From: Strongylocentrotus purpuratus
Lineage: Eukaryota; Echinodermata; Echinoidea; Camarodonta; Strongylocentrotidae
NCBI RefSeq assembly: GCF_000002235.5
Contig: NW_022145603.1
Location: 33,225,148-33,289,147, forward strand
Length of the DNA: 64,000 nucleotides
Direction of reading: 5' to 3'
Below the pieces are notes generated by a model. That model worked only from the letters and a program-made list of their open reading frames with translations, ran no database searches and was not told where the DNA came from. Below, in pieces: positions 43,541-54,639 of this stretch (position 1 is its first letter; each line of letters opens with the position of its first letter). Position numbers and translations under genes: made by a program.

Positions 43541-44160
43541 TTTCTCGGCGGGGGTCAAGGCGTGGAGCCCCCAGGGAGCGAATCCCCAGAGGCTCAGGGG
43601 TCTTATACATTAGATAACCGTTAGATGGGCATATTTTGATACGTTATTTGTGACACTGGCAGGTCACAAATTGGCGTTGTGTCTAGGGGGCATAGCCCCC
43701 AAAAGTTCAGGGTTTTTATACATTAAATTATCATCAGATAAGCATATTTTTATACCTTATTTGTGACACTGGCAGCTCACAAATTGGTGTTGGGTCCGGG
43801 GGCGGAGCCCCTAGAAGCTCAGGGGTTTTGAGCAATAAATGACGGTCAGATGAGCATATTTTGATACCTTATTTGTGACACTGGCAGGTCACGAATTGGC
43901 GTGGGGTCCAGGGGGTGGAACCCCCATAAGCTCAGGGGTTTGGGGCAATAAATTAGGGTCAGATGAGCATATTTTGATACCTTATTTGTGACACTGGCAG
44001 GTCACGAATTGGCGTGGGGTTCAGGGGGCAGAGAACCCCGGAAGCCCAGAGGTGTTAGGCAATAGATTACGGTCAGATGAGCATCTAGGGGCCCGACTTA
44101 GGGCAATGGTTGTGTTTAGGGGGCAGAGCCCGGGAAGCTCAAGGCTTTACGCATTTAATA
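43541..44160 (+). repeat. About 112-bp tandem repeat (five to six copies), array A
   Basis: Units contain ggggtccagggggcggagccc, aagctcaggggtttt, acggtcagatgagcatatttt and ttatttgtgacactggcagg, spaced about 112 bp. The same family recurs in the same orientation at 48055-48490. Confidence 0.85.
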
Positions 44161-44439
44161 AGCGAGTTCATAAATAGCTCTGGAACGCATGACCCAAAAA
44201 TATCCACAGATCTTAGACACGATGGATACTTCCCATAATGTGCATTTTACAATAATCACTGCCGAAGTGATTGAGGTGCTTCATGAATACCTTTTGTTTG
44301 CCTCTTGAGAAGAATGCTTCCACCTGTGTATCAGATTAATGTACTGTTGGTCAGGGGCGTCTTCAAAGGGGGGGTGCGACACCCCCCCCCCCCCACCTGT
44401 CAGGATATTGTCGGTAAAATTGCGATGCCGTCGGGAAAA

Positions 44440-44700
44440 GAAAAAAGGGGGAGGGAACCAAGAGTGGGAAAGGGAAAGAAAAGAAAAAAAGAAAAGGAAA
44501 AGAAAAGAAAGAAAGGAAAAGAAAGGAAAGAAAGGAGAGAAAAGAGAAGAAAGAAAGGGAAAAAAAGAAAAAGAGGGAGGAGAGGAAAGAAAGGAAAAGA
44601 AAGAAAAGAAAAAAACAGAAAAGGGAAACAAAAGAAACGGGGGATGAAAGAGAGGAGAGAGAGGGAAGGTAAGGGCCTGAGAGAGGAGGAGTGGGTGTAA
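44440..44700 (+). repeat. Polypurine tract
   Basis: About 260 nt almost free of pyrimidines on the plus strand (gaaaagaaaggaaagaaagg type). Such tracts can form triplex DNA. Frames here encode only Lys/Arg/Glu or Phe/Ser runs. Confidence 0.85.
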
Positions 44701-44797
44701 AAGAGAGAGGGGGTTGTTGGGTGGAGTCGTCTCGTCGAGGGAGCAAGAAAGACACGGGTAAATATGTTGCTGTGTCGGATCAGATGTGTCGGTATTC

Positions 44798-45545
44798 AGG
44801 GGCGGATGTAGCTTTTTGCTAAGGGGGGGTTGACCAATAATGACGATGCGGAGCATCGTCCACGAGCCGCGAAGCGGCGAGCCGATTTTTTTTGGGGTGT
44901 TTATTTGAACCCCGTAAGTGATGTTTTCCTGGCATCTATTAACACAATGGAGACCATAAAAAGCAGTGCATGAACACGTCCGTATTACACCCCCATGTAT
45001 GGTAATTTACCCTGTATGCCAACTTTTTTGCATGATTCAAACATACCTTCCAGTAAAAAAAGATGCGAGACTGGATTGCCGCAACTTCTTTGCCCTGTTT
45101 GCTTCCATATTGCTTGTCACTACACTCAGACCAGACTGATAAAAAAGTGAGCAACTTGAACAAGTAATCCAGGAAATGAGCAGCCCAGCTCAGCGTGCGT
45201 TGCCAGGTTAAATCTTCACAAAATCCCCACCCAAACGACACTTAAAATATCCCCAAAGTTGCCAAATTTTGACAGAAAATCCCCAAATTCGTTTTTCATA
45301 AAACTCAATATTATTTTCATTCCCAAATATTTATTTTTCATCCCCAAAGACTTCAACTATCCCCCAATTTTTTTTTTTTTTTTTAATGTGGGGATTTTGG
45401 GGATGAGAATCGGCAACGCTGGCCTAGCTTGTCACTTCGGCGGTGGCCCGTGTCCTCAAAAAAGCTGATGGGGGGGGGGGGGGGGGGCAAGGGACTCTGT
45501 GACATTTGTTCGCCCAACCCCCCCCCCCCCCTCCCCCCAAAAAGA

Positions 45546-45576
<31 letters not shown>

Positions 45577-45709
45577 GAAATAAATACATAGAAATAGAAT
45601 AAAATAAAATTACAAGTTTAAAAAAAAAGATAAGATTTAAAAAAATGGTCCCCGGATTTTTTTTTTGGGGGGGTTGCAACCCCCCAACACCCCATCTAGA
45701 TCCGCTTCT
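44798..45709. mobile_element. 912-bp nested transposon with GGTATTC flanks
   Basis: Starts aggggcggatgtag; the reverse complement of the right end is agaagcggatctag. GGTATTC occurs immediately outside both ends (44791-44797 and 45710-45716). G7/C6 runs lie just inside. Internal (AAT)n and G/C homopolymers; no ORF. Confidence 0.75.
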
Positions 45710-45929
45710 GGTATTCTTGCTCGATCCTCGTGTACCATATCATTGCAGAAGTTTAAAGTCGGTGAAATGTATATTGTCGGTCGGCCGACAAGTTTTTTTC
45801 CCTACGAAGTGTGACTTTTTATCCGCTGTGACGACTTAGAGAGTAAATATATCTACAATACTTGTATTTTCTCGAAGTTTCACTTTCCTATAATATCAGC
45901 TAAAGAAATCAGAGATTTAACATTTTCGT

Positions 45930-47340
45930 GGAAACTAAATTCAAACAAGGATTAAGAGTCAACAACGGTACGACGAATCGTCTTCCTTTCTCTGTATTTG
46001 AACGAAACGCCCAAAATTCCGCGCTTCGTTCGGGAGGGGAAACTACATTTAGACGAATCGAGAACGAAACAACGAATTGTCTTCTTTCTCTAATAATTTA
46101 AGGAAAAGTAAAAGCTTCGCGTGAGAGGGGGAAACTGAATTCAGATAAATAGGGCTTAATAAGAGTCGAAAACGGTGCAACGAATCGTCTTCCTTTCTAT
46201 AATAACTAAATGAAATGTCAAAACTTCAGCGCATCGCGCGGGAGGGGGAAACTTCATCCAGACAAGGATTACGAGTCGAGCATGGTTCAACGAATCGTCT
46301 ACTTTCTCTAATAATTAATGAAACTTCAAAGCTTCCGCGCTTTGCGCGGGAGCGGAAGAAACCGAATTAAGACAAGGATTAACAGTCGAGAAGGGTACAG
46401 CAAATCGTCTTTTTATAATAATTTTTAATGCAACGTCAAAGCTTCCGCGCTTTGCGCGGGAGGAGGGAAACTGAATTCAGATAAATAGGGCTTAATAAAT
46501 GTCGAAAACGGTGCAACGAATCGTCTCATTTCTATAATAATTAAACAAATGTCTAAGCTTTTCGCGCTTCGCGCGGGAAGAGGGAAACTGAATTTAGACA
46601 AATTAGGGTTAAGAGTCGCGAACGGTACAACGAATCGTCTGCTTTCTCTAACAATTTAAGGAAAAGTCAAAGCTTCCGCGCTTCGTGTGAGAGGGGGAAA
46701 CTGAATTCAGATAAATAGGGCTTAATAAGAGTCGAAAACGGTGCAGCGAATCGTCTTCTTTCTATAATAATTAAATGAAACGTCAAAATTTCATCCAGAC
46801 AAGGATTAAGAGTCGAGCACGGTTCAACGAATCGTCTATTTTCTCTAATAATTTAATGAAACGTTAAATATTCCGCGCTTCGCGCTTAAGGGGGAACCTT
46901 CATTCAGACAAGTATTAAGAGTCGAGAACAGTTCACCGAGTCGTCTGCTTTTTCTCATACTTTAATGAAACGTCAAAGCTTCCGCGCTTCGCGAGGAAAG
47001 AAGGAAACTGAATTCAGACAAATTAGGGTTAAGAGTCGAAAACGGTGCAACGAATCGTCTGCTTTCTCTAATAATTTAAGGAAACGTCAAAGCTTCGGCG
47101 CTTCGCGCTTAAGAAGGAAACTTCATTCAGACTAGGATTAAGAGTCGAGAACAGTACACCAAATCGTCTGCTTTTTATAATAATTTAATGAAACGTCAAA
47201 GCTTTCGCGCTTCGCGTGGGAGGGGAAAAACTTCATTCAGACAAGGATAAACAGTCGAGAACGGTATAATAAGTCGTCTTCTTTTCCTAATAATTTAAGG
47301 AAACGTCTAAGCTTCCGCGCTTTATCCCCTTCCTAATGAG
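45930..47340 (+). repeat. About 110-bp satellite, 13 degenerate copies with a GC palindrome
   Basis: The core aacggtacaacgaatcgtct occurs at intervals of 81 to 117 bp (mostly 110-115). It is followed in each unit by taataatttaatgaaacgtc and a hairpin core ttccgcgcttcgcgcggga. Copies diverge substantially, so the array is not recent. Confidence 0.9.
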
Positions 47341-47689
47341 CGCGCTTTTTAAGTGATTCGCTTGCTCACTACCGCCCCTCCCTAAAATAAGATCCTAGCT
47401 CCACGCCTGCATTAAAATATATAGCTATGATGCTGACTAAGTTGACTAAAATAATTCGTATATTTATATCGTAGAGGAAAAAGACCATTAGTGCATACGC
47501 AAGAACAATAGATAGTCTATAGGAAAAATATAGCCTTCGGCCCCGGGTTTATAGGGTTGAATTTGTAGATATTGGGACATTTAATTTTGTCGGTAATTGG
47601 TGGCTAGTTTTGTCGGTAATCGTTGGCCTCCTCACCCCCCCCCCCCCCCCCACTGAAAAAAGTCTAACGACGCCCCTGCTGTTGGTACA

Positions 47690-48054
47690 TAAATGAATAC
47701 TGATTACATAACTTTCATGAGCACGATCCGAGTATTCGTCTCAATGGTTTTACAATTTGGGTACGAATAACCTTCACCTGCCCTAGTCCAGAATCTGCAC
47801 GGTCCTTTATAATTTCCCTACACACTTGATTCAAGCCGTCGAAGATGGCGTTATCAACAAACTCAACAATCAGCAAATTATGCTCACCAGCCCAGTCTGA
47901 GGACCGGGCGTTCTAATTTAATGATCACGCCATCATCGGCTGGTAGCAAGTAAGTAGGGAGAGGTAGCGTTGGTGTGGTGAGATCAAAATTAAATAGGCC
48001 AGAATCTGGACTAGACCTGTCCATGCGCAAATCCTAATTACGTACTCGCTTATT
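47690..48054. other. Spacer between the 3.3-kb element and satellite array B
   Basis: Unique-looking; no coding exon seen. Confidence 0.4.
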
Positions 48055-48490
48055 ACATCAGATGAGCATAATCATACCTTATTTGTGACACTGGCAGGTC
48101 ACTAATTGGCGTAACAGGGGTTTTAGGCATTTTAAAAAGGTCAGACAAGCATGCAGGGGCTCGTCTTAAGCCCTTAGGTGGGGTCGAAGGGGCGGAGCCC
48201 CGGAAATTAAGGGGTTTTAGGCATATAATTACGGTCAGATGATTATTTTGACCTTATTTGTGACACTGGCAGGACACTAATTGGCCTGAGGTCCAGTGGG
48301 CCGAGACCCCAGAAGCTCAGGGGCTTGAAGCATTAAATTACCGTCAGATTAGCATCCAGCCGTCCGCCTTAGCTAGGCCCTAGGTGGGGGACCAGGGGGC
48401 AGAGCCACCGGAAGTCAAGGGGTTCTAGGCATTTAATTACGGTCAGATGAGCATATTTTGATACCTTATTTTTGGCACTGGTAGGTGGAG
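48055..48490 (+). repeat. About 112-bp tandem repeat family, array B
   Basis: Same unit as array A (gacactggcaggtcac at about 48088, gacactggcaggacac at about 48262), same strand, more degraded and with longer spacing. Confidence 0.75.
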
Positions 48491-48929
48491 CTTAAATAAG
48501 ATCTGGCTATTTGTGTCAGTCGATATCAGTAGACTTCAACAATGATCACGGTCTGTAAACAAATAAGATAAAAGAAGATACCCTTAATTATAAGATCAAA
48601 CTAGAACATAATCCTCTATATCCCCCCCCCAAGTCTTTGGTGCAAAAAGAAACGAAAGGCTAACGGTGCGACAAAGACTTAAACTACGACCCAATGATCA
48701 ACGACAAGTAAAAATAATGTAAGAGCAAGAAACGTGAACGCGGACCAGGCTAAAACGAAACCTAACGCATAACAGAATGTCATCAAAATCTAGCAAAACA
48801 AGAAATGCAATAACCAAATATCAGTTAAAGAAATAAAAACATAAGGCAAACTGTTCGAGTGTCAATGTCACATTGTCATAGTCTGAGTGCCAAACAGGTT
48901 TGGCTGGGCGACGGGTAGATCGCCTAGGA

Positions 48930-49050
48930 GTACTGGCCCGTCCGCGTCTTATTTTTTCGTACCACGGCGAGCCCGGATTCCTGTTTTATCATGAATATTC
49001 ATTAGGCAGGGCCGGGGAAAGTCTCGATTCTCTTGAATATTCATGTATGA
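48930..49050 (+). repeat. Copy of a repeat found inverted beside the gypsy relic
   Basis: About 115 bp (gcgtcttattttttcgtacc, cctgttttatcatgaatatt, gggaaagtctcgattctctt) matches the minus strand at about 55545-55655. There it follows the integrase relic, so this may be a piece of that element's terminal region. Confidence 0.75.
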
Positions 49051-49059
49051 TCGAGGCAT

Positions 49060-50100
49060 GCGCAGCATCGAATATCGTGTGTAACAAGTACGTTGGATTA
49101 ATGGCAGGCCTATAATATGACATAGAAAAGCAATGTCATGGTCATTTAGATAATACAGTCATAAATGCTGTGTTTAATTACTAGTAAATGCCAAAATGTC
49201 AGTACCGGTAGACAAGATAATATATAGCATATATTTCAAATAAGAGTCTTGATAGGCAACTTGTGAGTAGCCTAGGCCTACTTTTCTGAGATTAATGGGA
49301 GTCTAGTTCTTTTCATGAATTGGTAAATAATCAGTTCTAGGTTTGCTTTTTAGATATTACAAGCAGAGGTAGCATTATGGTATTGAATATGTGATACAGT
49401 ATTATAAACTGTATAAAATAGATAACAAGAATAGTCCTACATACAGACATTTATCAAAAATAAAATACTTGTGTATTGCACTTAAATTATTTCTATGATC
49501 TATGCTCACTTAACTGCATAAGGAAGAAAAGGAAGAAAGAAAAATGGGATTAGAAAGAAGAATAACAAAGTTAAAAAGTAAAATATATATAAATAATAAA
49601 TGAATTGAAGAAATAAAGAATACGGAATAGATACCAAGGAAGAAAGAAATAAATTGCAAGAAAATTGAAATGAAAAGAAGACAAAAGAAAAAGGGAAAGG
49701 AGCAAGATAATATTGATACCATATCTTCAATCTTGTTTTCTTTTATCTTGTTTTTGTTTAGGCCTAGCTACCATTTTTTCCTTTCCTTTCTCTTTTTCTC
49801 TTAAAAGTTCTCTTTGGTTTCTTTCTAAAATAATGAGGGAAGGGGGGGGGGTGGGGGGACTCGATGATAATTCATCATTTGAAGGTTTACAATGTGAAGT
49901 CCACGAGTTATATGCACCCACTGAAGAAAATCCATGTACAGGGTTGCTGCAGGAACCCCAGCACCCACAGATCCAACGCATGATGAGACAAACTCGAGAG
50001 AAAACTACACATTCTTTCACATACATTGAAGAAAAAAAAGAAGAAAAAAAATCCAAGATCGGTTGAACTCTTTTTGACCCCTCCCCAGGACGTCGATCAA
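49060..50100. other. No supported gene
   Basis: AT-rich, with a purine-rich patch at 49520-49700. About 150 bp at 49870-50025 has an open, ordinary-looking frame on both strands, but no splice sites or homology that I can support. Confidence 0.35.
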
Positions 50101-50104
50101 TTAC

Positions 50105-50145
50105 ATGTATGTGCCCCCCCCCCAAACTCTGGCTACGGCCCTGGA
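50105..50145 (-). repeat. G-run transposon end (ccagggccgtagccagag type)
   Basis: On the minus strand ccagggccgtagccagagtt leads into a G9 run, a frequent DNA-transposon terminus in marine invertebrates. The partner end was not found. Confidence 0.5.
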
Positions 50146-50164
50146 GATAATTACCCACTATTCA

Positions 50165-50445
50165 AATCTGACAGGTGCCCCTTTTTCTTCAACAAATGCC
50201 CCTTTAACTTCATAATAAGTGCCACTGTTCCATTTTCATAAGTGCCCCTTGTGATATCTGATAAAAGCCCTTTCATTTTTTTTTACTTTGACACGCGCCC
50301 CCTTAAACTTTCTAACAAGTGCCCTTTTACCTTTTGATATGTGCCCCTTTTCCTGTTTAATAGGAGCCCCAACCCCAACCCTTTCTCATAAATGCCCCTT
50401 TGACACATGCCCCCTTTTCCTTTTTTTTATAATTCCCCTTTTCTC
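50165..50445 (+). repeat. Degenerate GTGCCCCTTTT tandem array 1
   Basis: About ten units of 22 to 30 bp with the core (ataa)gtgccccttttcctt. The same satellite fills the element at 53290-54627. Confidence 0.8.
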
Positions 50446-50449
50446 TCTT

Positions 50450-52330
50450 TCTCTGTCTTTCGAAAACTATCTTCTGCAAGGTTTGTTCTCTTGACTGAGC
50501 AACCTGTTGCAATTCCTTTCTGTCTCACTTTCAGTCGTACTTGTTGCCACTCATTTGCATTCACTCGTTATCAACTACCATCAACCATTCCATATTCACT
50601 CCATTACTGTCCACATTTCAATTTCATTCTCTTCACTCTCCCTTTTTGCAGCCTTTCTAGGAGCTTTGCTAGAAGTAGAACATTTTTAATGTAGAGGCCA
50701 GAGAAACCGGAAAGTATGTTAATCATTTTATTCAAATATCTAACTTGAAAAAAAGGAAAGTGAAACATTGTTTAATTACAATATATTGACATAATTTTGT
50801 TAAAGAAAAAATTTGAATTTAACACTGGAAATTTGTAATTGGTTTGCCAGCCCCCCCCCCCCCCCAAAAAAAAACACACTCAAAACACAACAGTGGTACC
50901 AGGGTTTTTGTTAGGAGGCCCATGTACTGTATAATTTTTATTCTTAAGAATAGTTTTCTCTTTTTTATTAATTTGACATTGGCATACCGTAAATTTCACC
51001 AGGAACCCCCCCCCCCCCCCCTCCCCCACATTAACAATCGACACTGCCATTACTTCTACCAACAGTAATGCTATAATTCAAAATTTCACTTTCTAAATCC
51101 TTCTAATATAATCATATTTGTACAGAGGATAAGATAAGAGGATAGCAAGCCCCCCCCCCCCCCCACTCCCTGTTTTCTTTAGTTGGGAAGCATCGAAACA
51201 TGATTCTATGAAAGCTACCAGTTTGGATACGAAAGGCAATGAGGATTAGCAGTTTCCATATTTAATGCATTTAGAGTGTTGTCTTTCAAACCTTCTTACA
51301 TACAATACTTGAAGTAGCAATAATTTCATAATCTACAAAACTTCCCATACAGAAGTCCATAGAGGTAAATGAATTTTAACATGTATAATTATAATCAAAA
51401 TATCATTGATTAATTCAATCTTTGATATAGACTGATAGACCTTTATCAATCAAATTTGAAGGAGAATCTTTCTGCCCAGTCCTCAGTTTCATCCTATAAG
51501 ATGGTAGTTGACATTGTTAGAATTTTAATGTTTATTCGTTGAGGATTAGTTATCTTTAATTATTTGAAAGTCGACAAGATGATAAACTTCATTAGCTTTA
51601 TTTAATGTAGTATTCTACAAACATATAATACAAATAACATATAAATATCATGTAAATATTCCAGTTTAAACCCATCTCTATTGTCCTCTTTCATTATATG
51701 AGGGTGGCATCTTTAAGACGTAGTCTCGTGTATATATCTTCTGCATCCATCACTAAAGTTGTAGCCTAGTTTTCAGAAAAAAATATAACCCAAGTCTGTT
51801 GAATGGAAAAATGAAATAAGATATATAAAAAATCAACAATGACTAATAACATACACCCTGATACCTGCTCAGAAAAAGGAAGGACTGAAATTCACTTGGG
51901 GTTCTAGTGGGCAAACCTAAACTATTTTTTGTACAAGACTAGTTTAAATACTGACCGCATCTTAAATTATTACTGATGATCCCATTAAGACGATAGGCCT
52001 GCTGGAGCTCGGATCAGACAAGGTATGAAATAAGTAATACAATGTAATACAACTCGTGCTCATACCGGTAATTGAATAATACTCGGTTAAGTATGGGACA
52101 TAAAATGACCAAACAACTTTGACCAGCGAATGTACTGGAAATAATGCTACTGAAACATACGTAATGTAGACTTATATTTCATCTATATTGACATTTAATT
52201 TTTAATCTAAATTACAATTGTGATATTAAGTCAATTATTCTTTTACAAGTCAACTGACAATGAAAAATATCTGTTTCAGATCTATAATTTTCTTCATGAC
52301 ATTTGTTCCACAAAAATTTATTGGGGGTAC
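50450..52330. other. No supported gene; C-run punctuated spacer
   Basis: Contains isolated C13 to C20 runs at about 50851, 51006 and 51150, often marking transposon ends, but no pairs could be matched. Otherwise AT-rich. Confidence 0.35.
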
Positions 52331-52474
52331 CTTCATGTATATTAGCACACTTGCTCGTATGAAGTGTAGTAGGCCCGCATCTCTAGATATGATCCCGTCA
52401 ACATCTGTTCTTTGTTCCTCTCCTGAGTTTGCAAACCAGAATGCCTTCATCATCCACTGTAGAGAGGCATCATC
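52331..52474 (-). CDS. Unassigned internal exon-like sequence, 48 codons
   Basis: On the minus strand a strong acceptor (gttttctctcatgtag) and a donor (ATGAAG|GTACCC) bound exactly 144 nt of open frame. It reads DDASLQWMMKAFWFANSGEE, then QRTDVDGIISRDAGLLHFIR and ASVLIYMK. Codon use and composition look coding, in contrast to the flanks. I do not recognise the family. A weaker upstream candidate lies at about 52930-52993 on the same strand (after ttccaaaag, ETEELEGGHYNISYICKMKQ). It would be part of a fourth gene, or of a relic. Confidence 0.45.
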
Positions 52475-52499
52475 CTACATGAGAGAAAACAAAGTAGGT

Positions 52500-53289
52500 A
52501 CATGTACTTCAATTAAAAACTGATACTGATGGATACATATCAACCATAATACATCCTATAAACAGACTTTTATCAATCTTATTTTGTGTTCTTCTTCATC
52601 TTCATTGCTCAAGAAGTGAAAGTACCCCTTACAAAAAAAAAATGAGGGGTCCTGTGTATACCCTACATGTAGTGCTTACAATGTGCATTTGATATGGCTC
52701 TTCTAAACACAGGACCTCCTGTAAATAAGGACAAATTTTCCTTTGTAAACATAGAAAGAAAAGACATCAATATTTGTATACTAGGTGCAGAACTAGAATA
52801 AAATATACCCTCCACTATATATGCTTGCAATGTCAACTTAGTTCCATTTCCTTTTGAGTGAATTAATAGGTGGTCGTTTAATATGTGTGTGCTAAATAAC
52901 CTGATAACTGTACATGCATGGGACTTTCTGCTTCATCTTGCAAATATAAGAGATGTTGTAATGTCCTCCTTCCAGCTCTTCAGTTTCAAACTTTTGGAAC
53001 AAAAAGAAGAAGAAAATCAATACGACAATCAAGGCATCCCTTTCTCCTTAACAAAATAAAATAGATCTAGCATAATTCAAATTAATAGATATTTTTATGT
53101 CATGGTTGGCCTTAATTTTAATATGGCGTGGAAATCAACATTCCTATTTAATGAACCACAGTACAAAGTAAAACTAAATGGAAGATTTAACTTGTGCATC
53201 AAACAGTGGTTTCTATGGCCTATGAACACGAAGCAGTACTAAGTAGAATTAGTTTATTATAACAAGAAGAGGACTACATACCATATAAG
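52500..53289. other. No certain feature
   Basis: Only the weak exon candidate at about 52930-52993 (minus) stands out. Confidence 0.35.
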
Positions 53290-54627
53290 CAGAGGCGGCG
53301 CTCCGAGAGGGGGGGGGGGGCAGAGTGCCCTCCCATTTGGTCAAGTACCCTAAAAGTGCCCCTTTTTGCATAGGAAAGTGCCCCTTTTACTCTGACAAGT
53401 GCCCCTATTAAGTTTTTAAAGTGCCCCTTCCCCTTTTAATAACTACCCCTTTTAACTTGGATAAGCGCACCTTATATCTTCACATGTGCTCCCTTTCATT
53501 TTTAATAAGTGCCCCTTTTTCTTATAAGTGCCCCCATTTAAAAATAGGCCCTTTCCCTTCTCATAAATGCCCCTTTTCATCTATGAAAATAGTTCCTTTT
53601 CATTCTCTTAAGTGCCCCTTTTCATCTCTTGTAAATGACCCTATTCACTTCTGAGAGATACTTGTTTTACTTTGACAAGCACCCCTTCCCCTCCTAGTCA
53701 GTACTCTTTTCATCTCTTATAAATGCCCCTTTTATTTTGACACGTCCTCCTTTTCCTTCCTATATAATGCCTTTTTTCCTTATAAGCACCCTTACCCCTT
53801 ATCATAATTACCGGTACCACTTTTCGTCTTTGATAAGTGCCCCGTTTATTTAAACATGTGCCACTTTTTCTTTTTAATAAGAGCCACTTCCCCTTTTCAT
53901 TACCCTTTTAACAATGATATGTAACCTATTTCCTTTCTTATAAAGAACCTATCCCTTTTTCATAAATGCCCCTTTTCACTGCTTATAAATGCCCCCTATC
54001 AAAATCTGATGGGTGCCTCTTTTCCGTCGACAAATGCCCATGTTCTTATCATCCCTGGTGCATGCCTCTTTGTTTAGGTGTAAGTGCCCCATTTTCACCT
54101 CTGATAATTAGCCTTTGTACTTTGACACATGCTTCTTTTCTTTTCTGATAAGTGTCTTAACCCTTTCGATAAGTGTCCCCTTTTCCTCTCATCATTAAAC
54201 GTGTCCCTAATTTCAAGCGACTAAAAGCAATTTCCCACAAAGCTCGCTCGCTACGCTTGCCCATAGTTATAGACGTTATAATTATGTAACTTATCACAGA
54301 TCTATTCAGTCTTCCGTTATGAGATTGTGCTTATATAATCCCATCAGGATTGGGTTTTCCTCTTTATAAGATGTAATTTTTCGCACTGCAAGCCAAAAAC
54401 TGCAAAGTATGATACTTAAGCAATATCTTAAATGCTGTATTAAGAGAAACAAATATTGAAATCATCCCTGATAATGTAATTACAAAATAGGGGTATATAC
54501 CAATGTAAAAAAAATGGTATATTTTCCCTCTGAAGGTGCCCTTTTCTCAAGAAAGTGCCCTTTTTGTTGGTGCCCCCCCCCCCCCACTTTGGAAGTTGCT
54601 CCGCCCAAAGGCTCCGCCGCCTCTGCG
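53290..54627. mobile_element. 1.3-kb transposon filled with GTGCCCCTTTT satellite
   Basis: Inverted ends: gcagaggcggcg at the left (followed by a G12 run) and cgccgcctctgc at the right (preceded by C13). tataag occurs at both outer edges (53284-53289 and 54628-54633), a candidate target duplication. About 35 degenerate 22-30 bp units with core gtgccccttttcc occupy 53335-54200, and a few remain at 54530-54570. No ORF. Confidence 0.75.
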
Positions 54628-54639
54628 TATAAGTAAACA

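Larger units (their letters stand above)
44352..47678. mobile_element. 3.3-kb composite transposon with perfect 8-bp target duplication
   Basis: Ends are caggggcgtcttc and, inverted, gaacga-type cgacgcccctg, so both edges read CAGGGGCGTC inward. CTGTTGGT flanks both sides (44344-44351 and 47679-47686). G or C runs follow each end. An 8-bp duplication points to a hAT-like transposase. No transposase is encoded. Contents are a 250-bp purine tract (44440-44700), a nested 912-bp element and a 13-copy satellite. Confidence 0.8.

Noticed and set aside
44281..44856. 191-codon Phe/Ser-rich frame on the minus strand
   Set aside because: Runs over a polypyrimidine tract inside a non-coding transposon.
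49870..50025. Coding-looking stretch open on both strands
   Set aside because: No acceptor/donor pair and no recognisable protein; adjacent to a transposon end.
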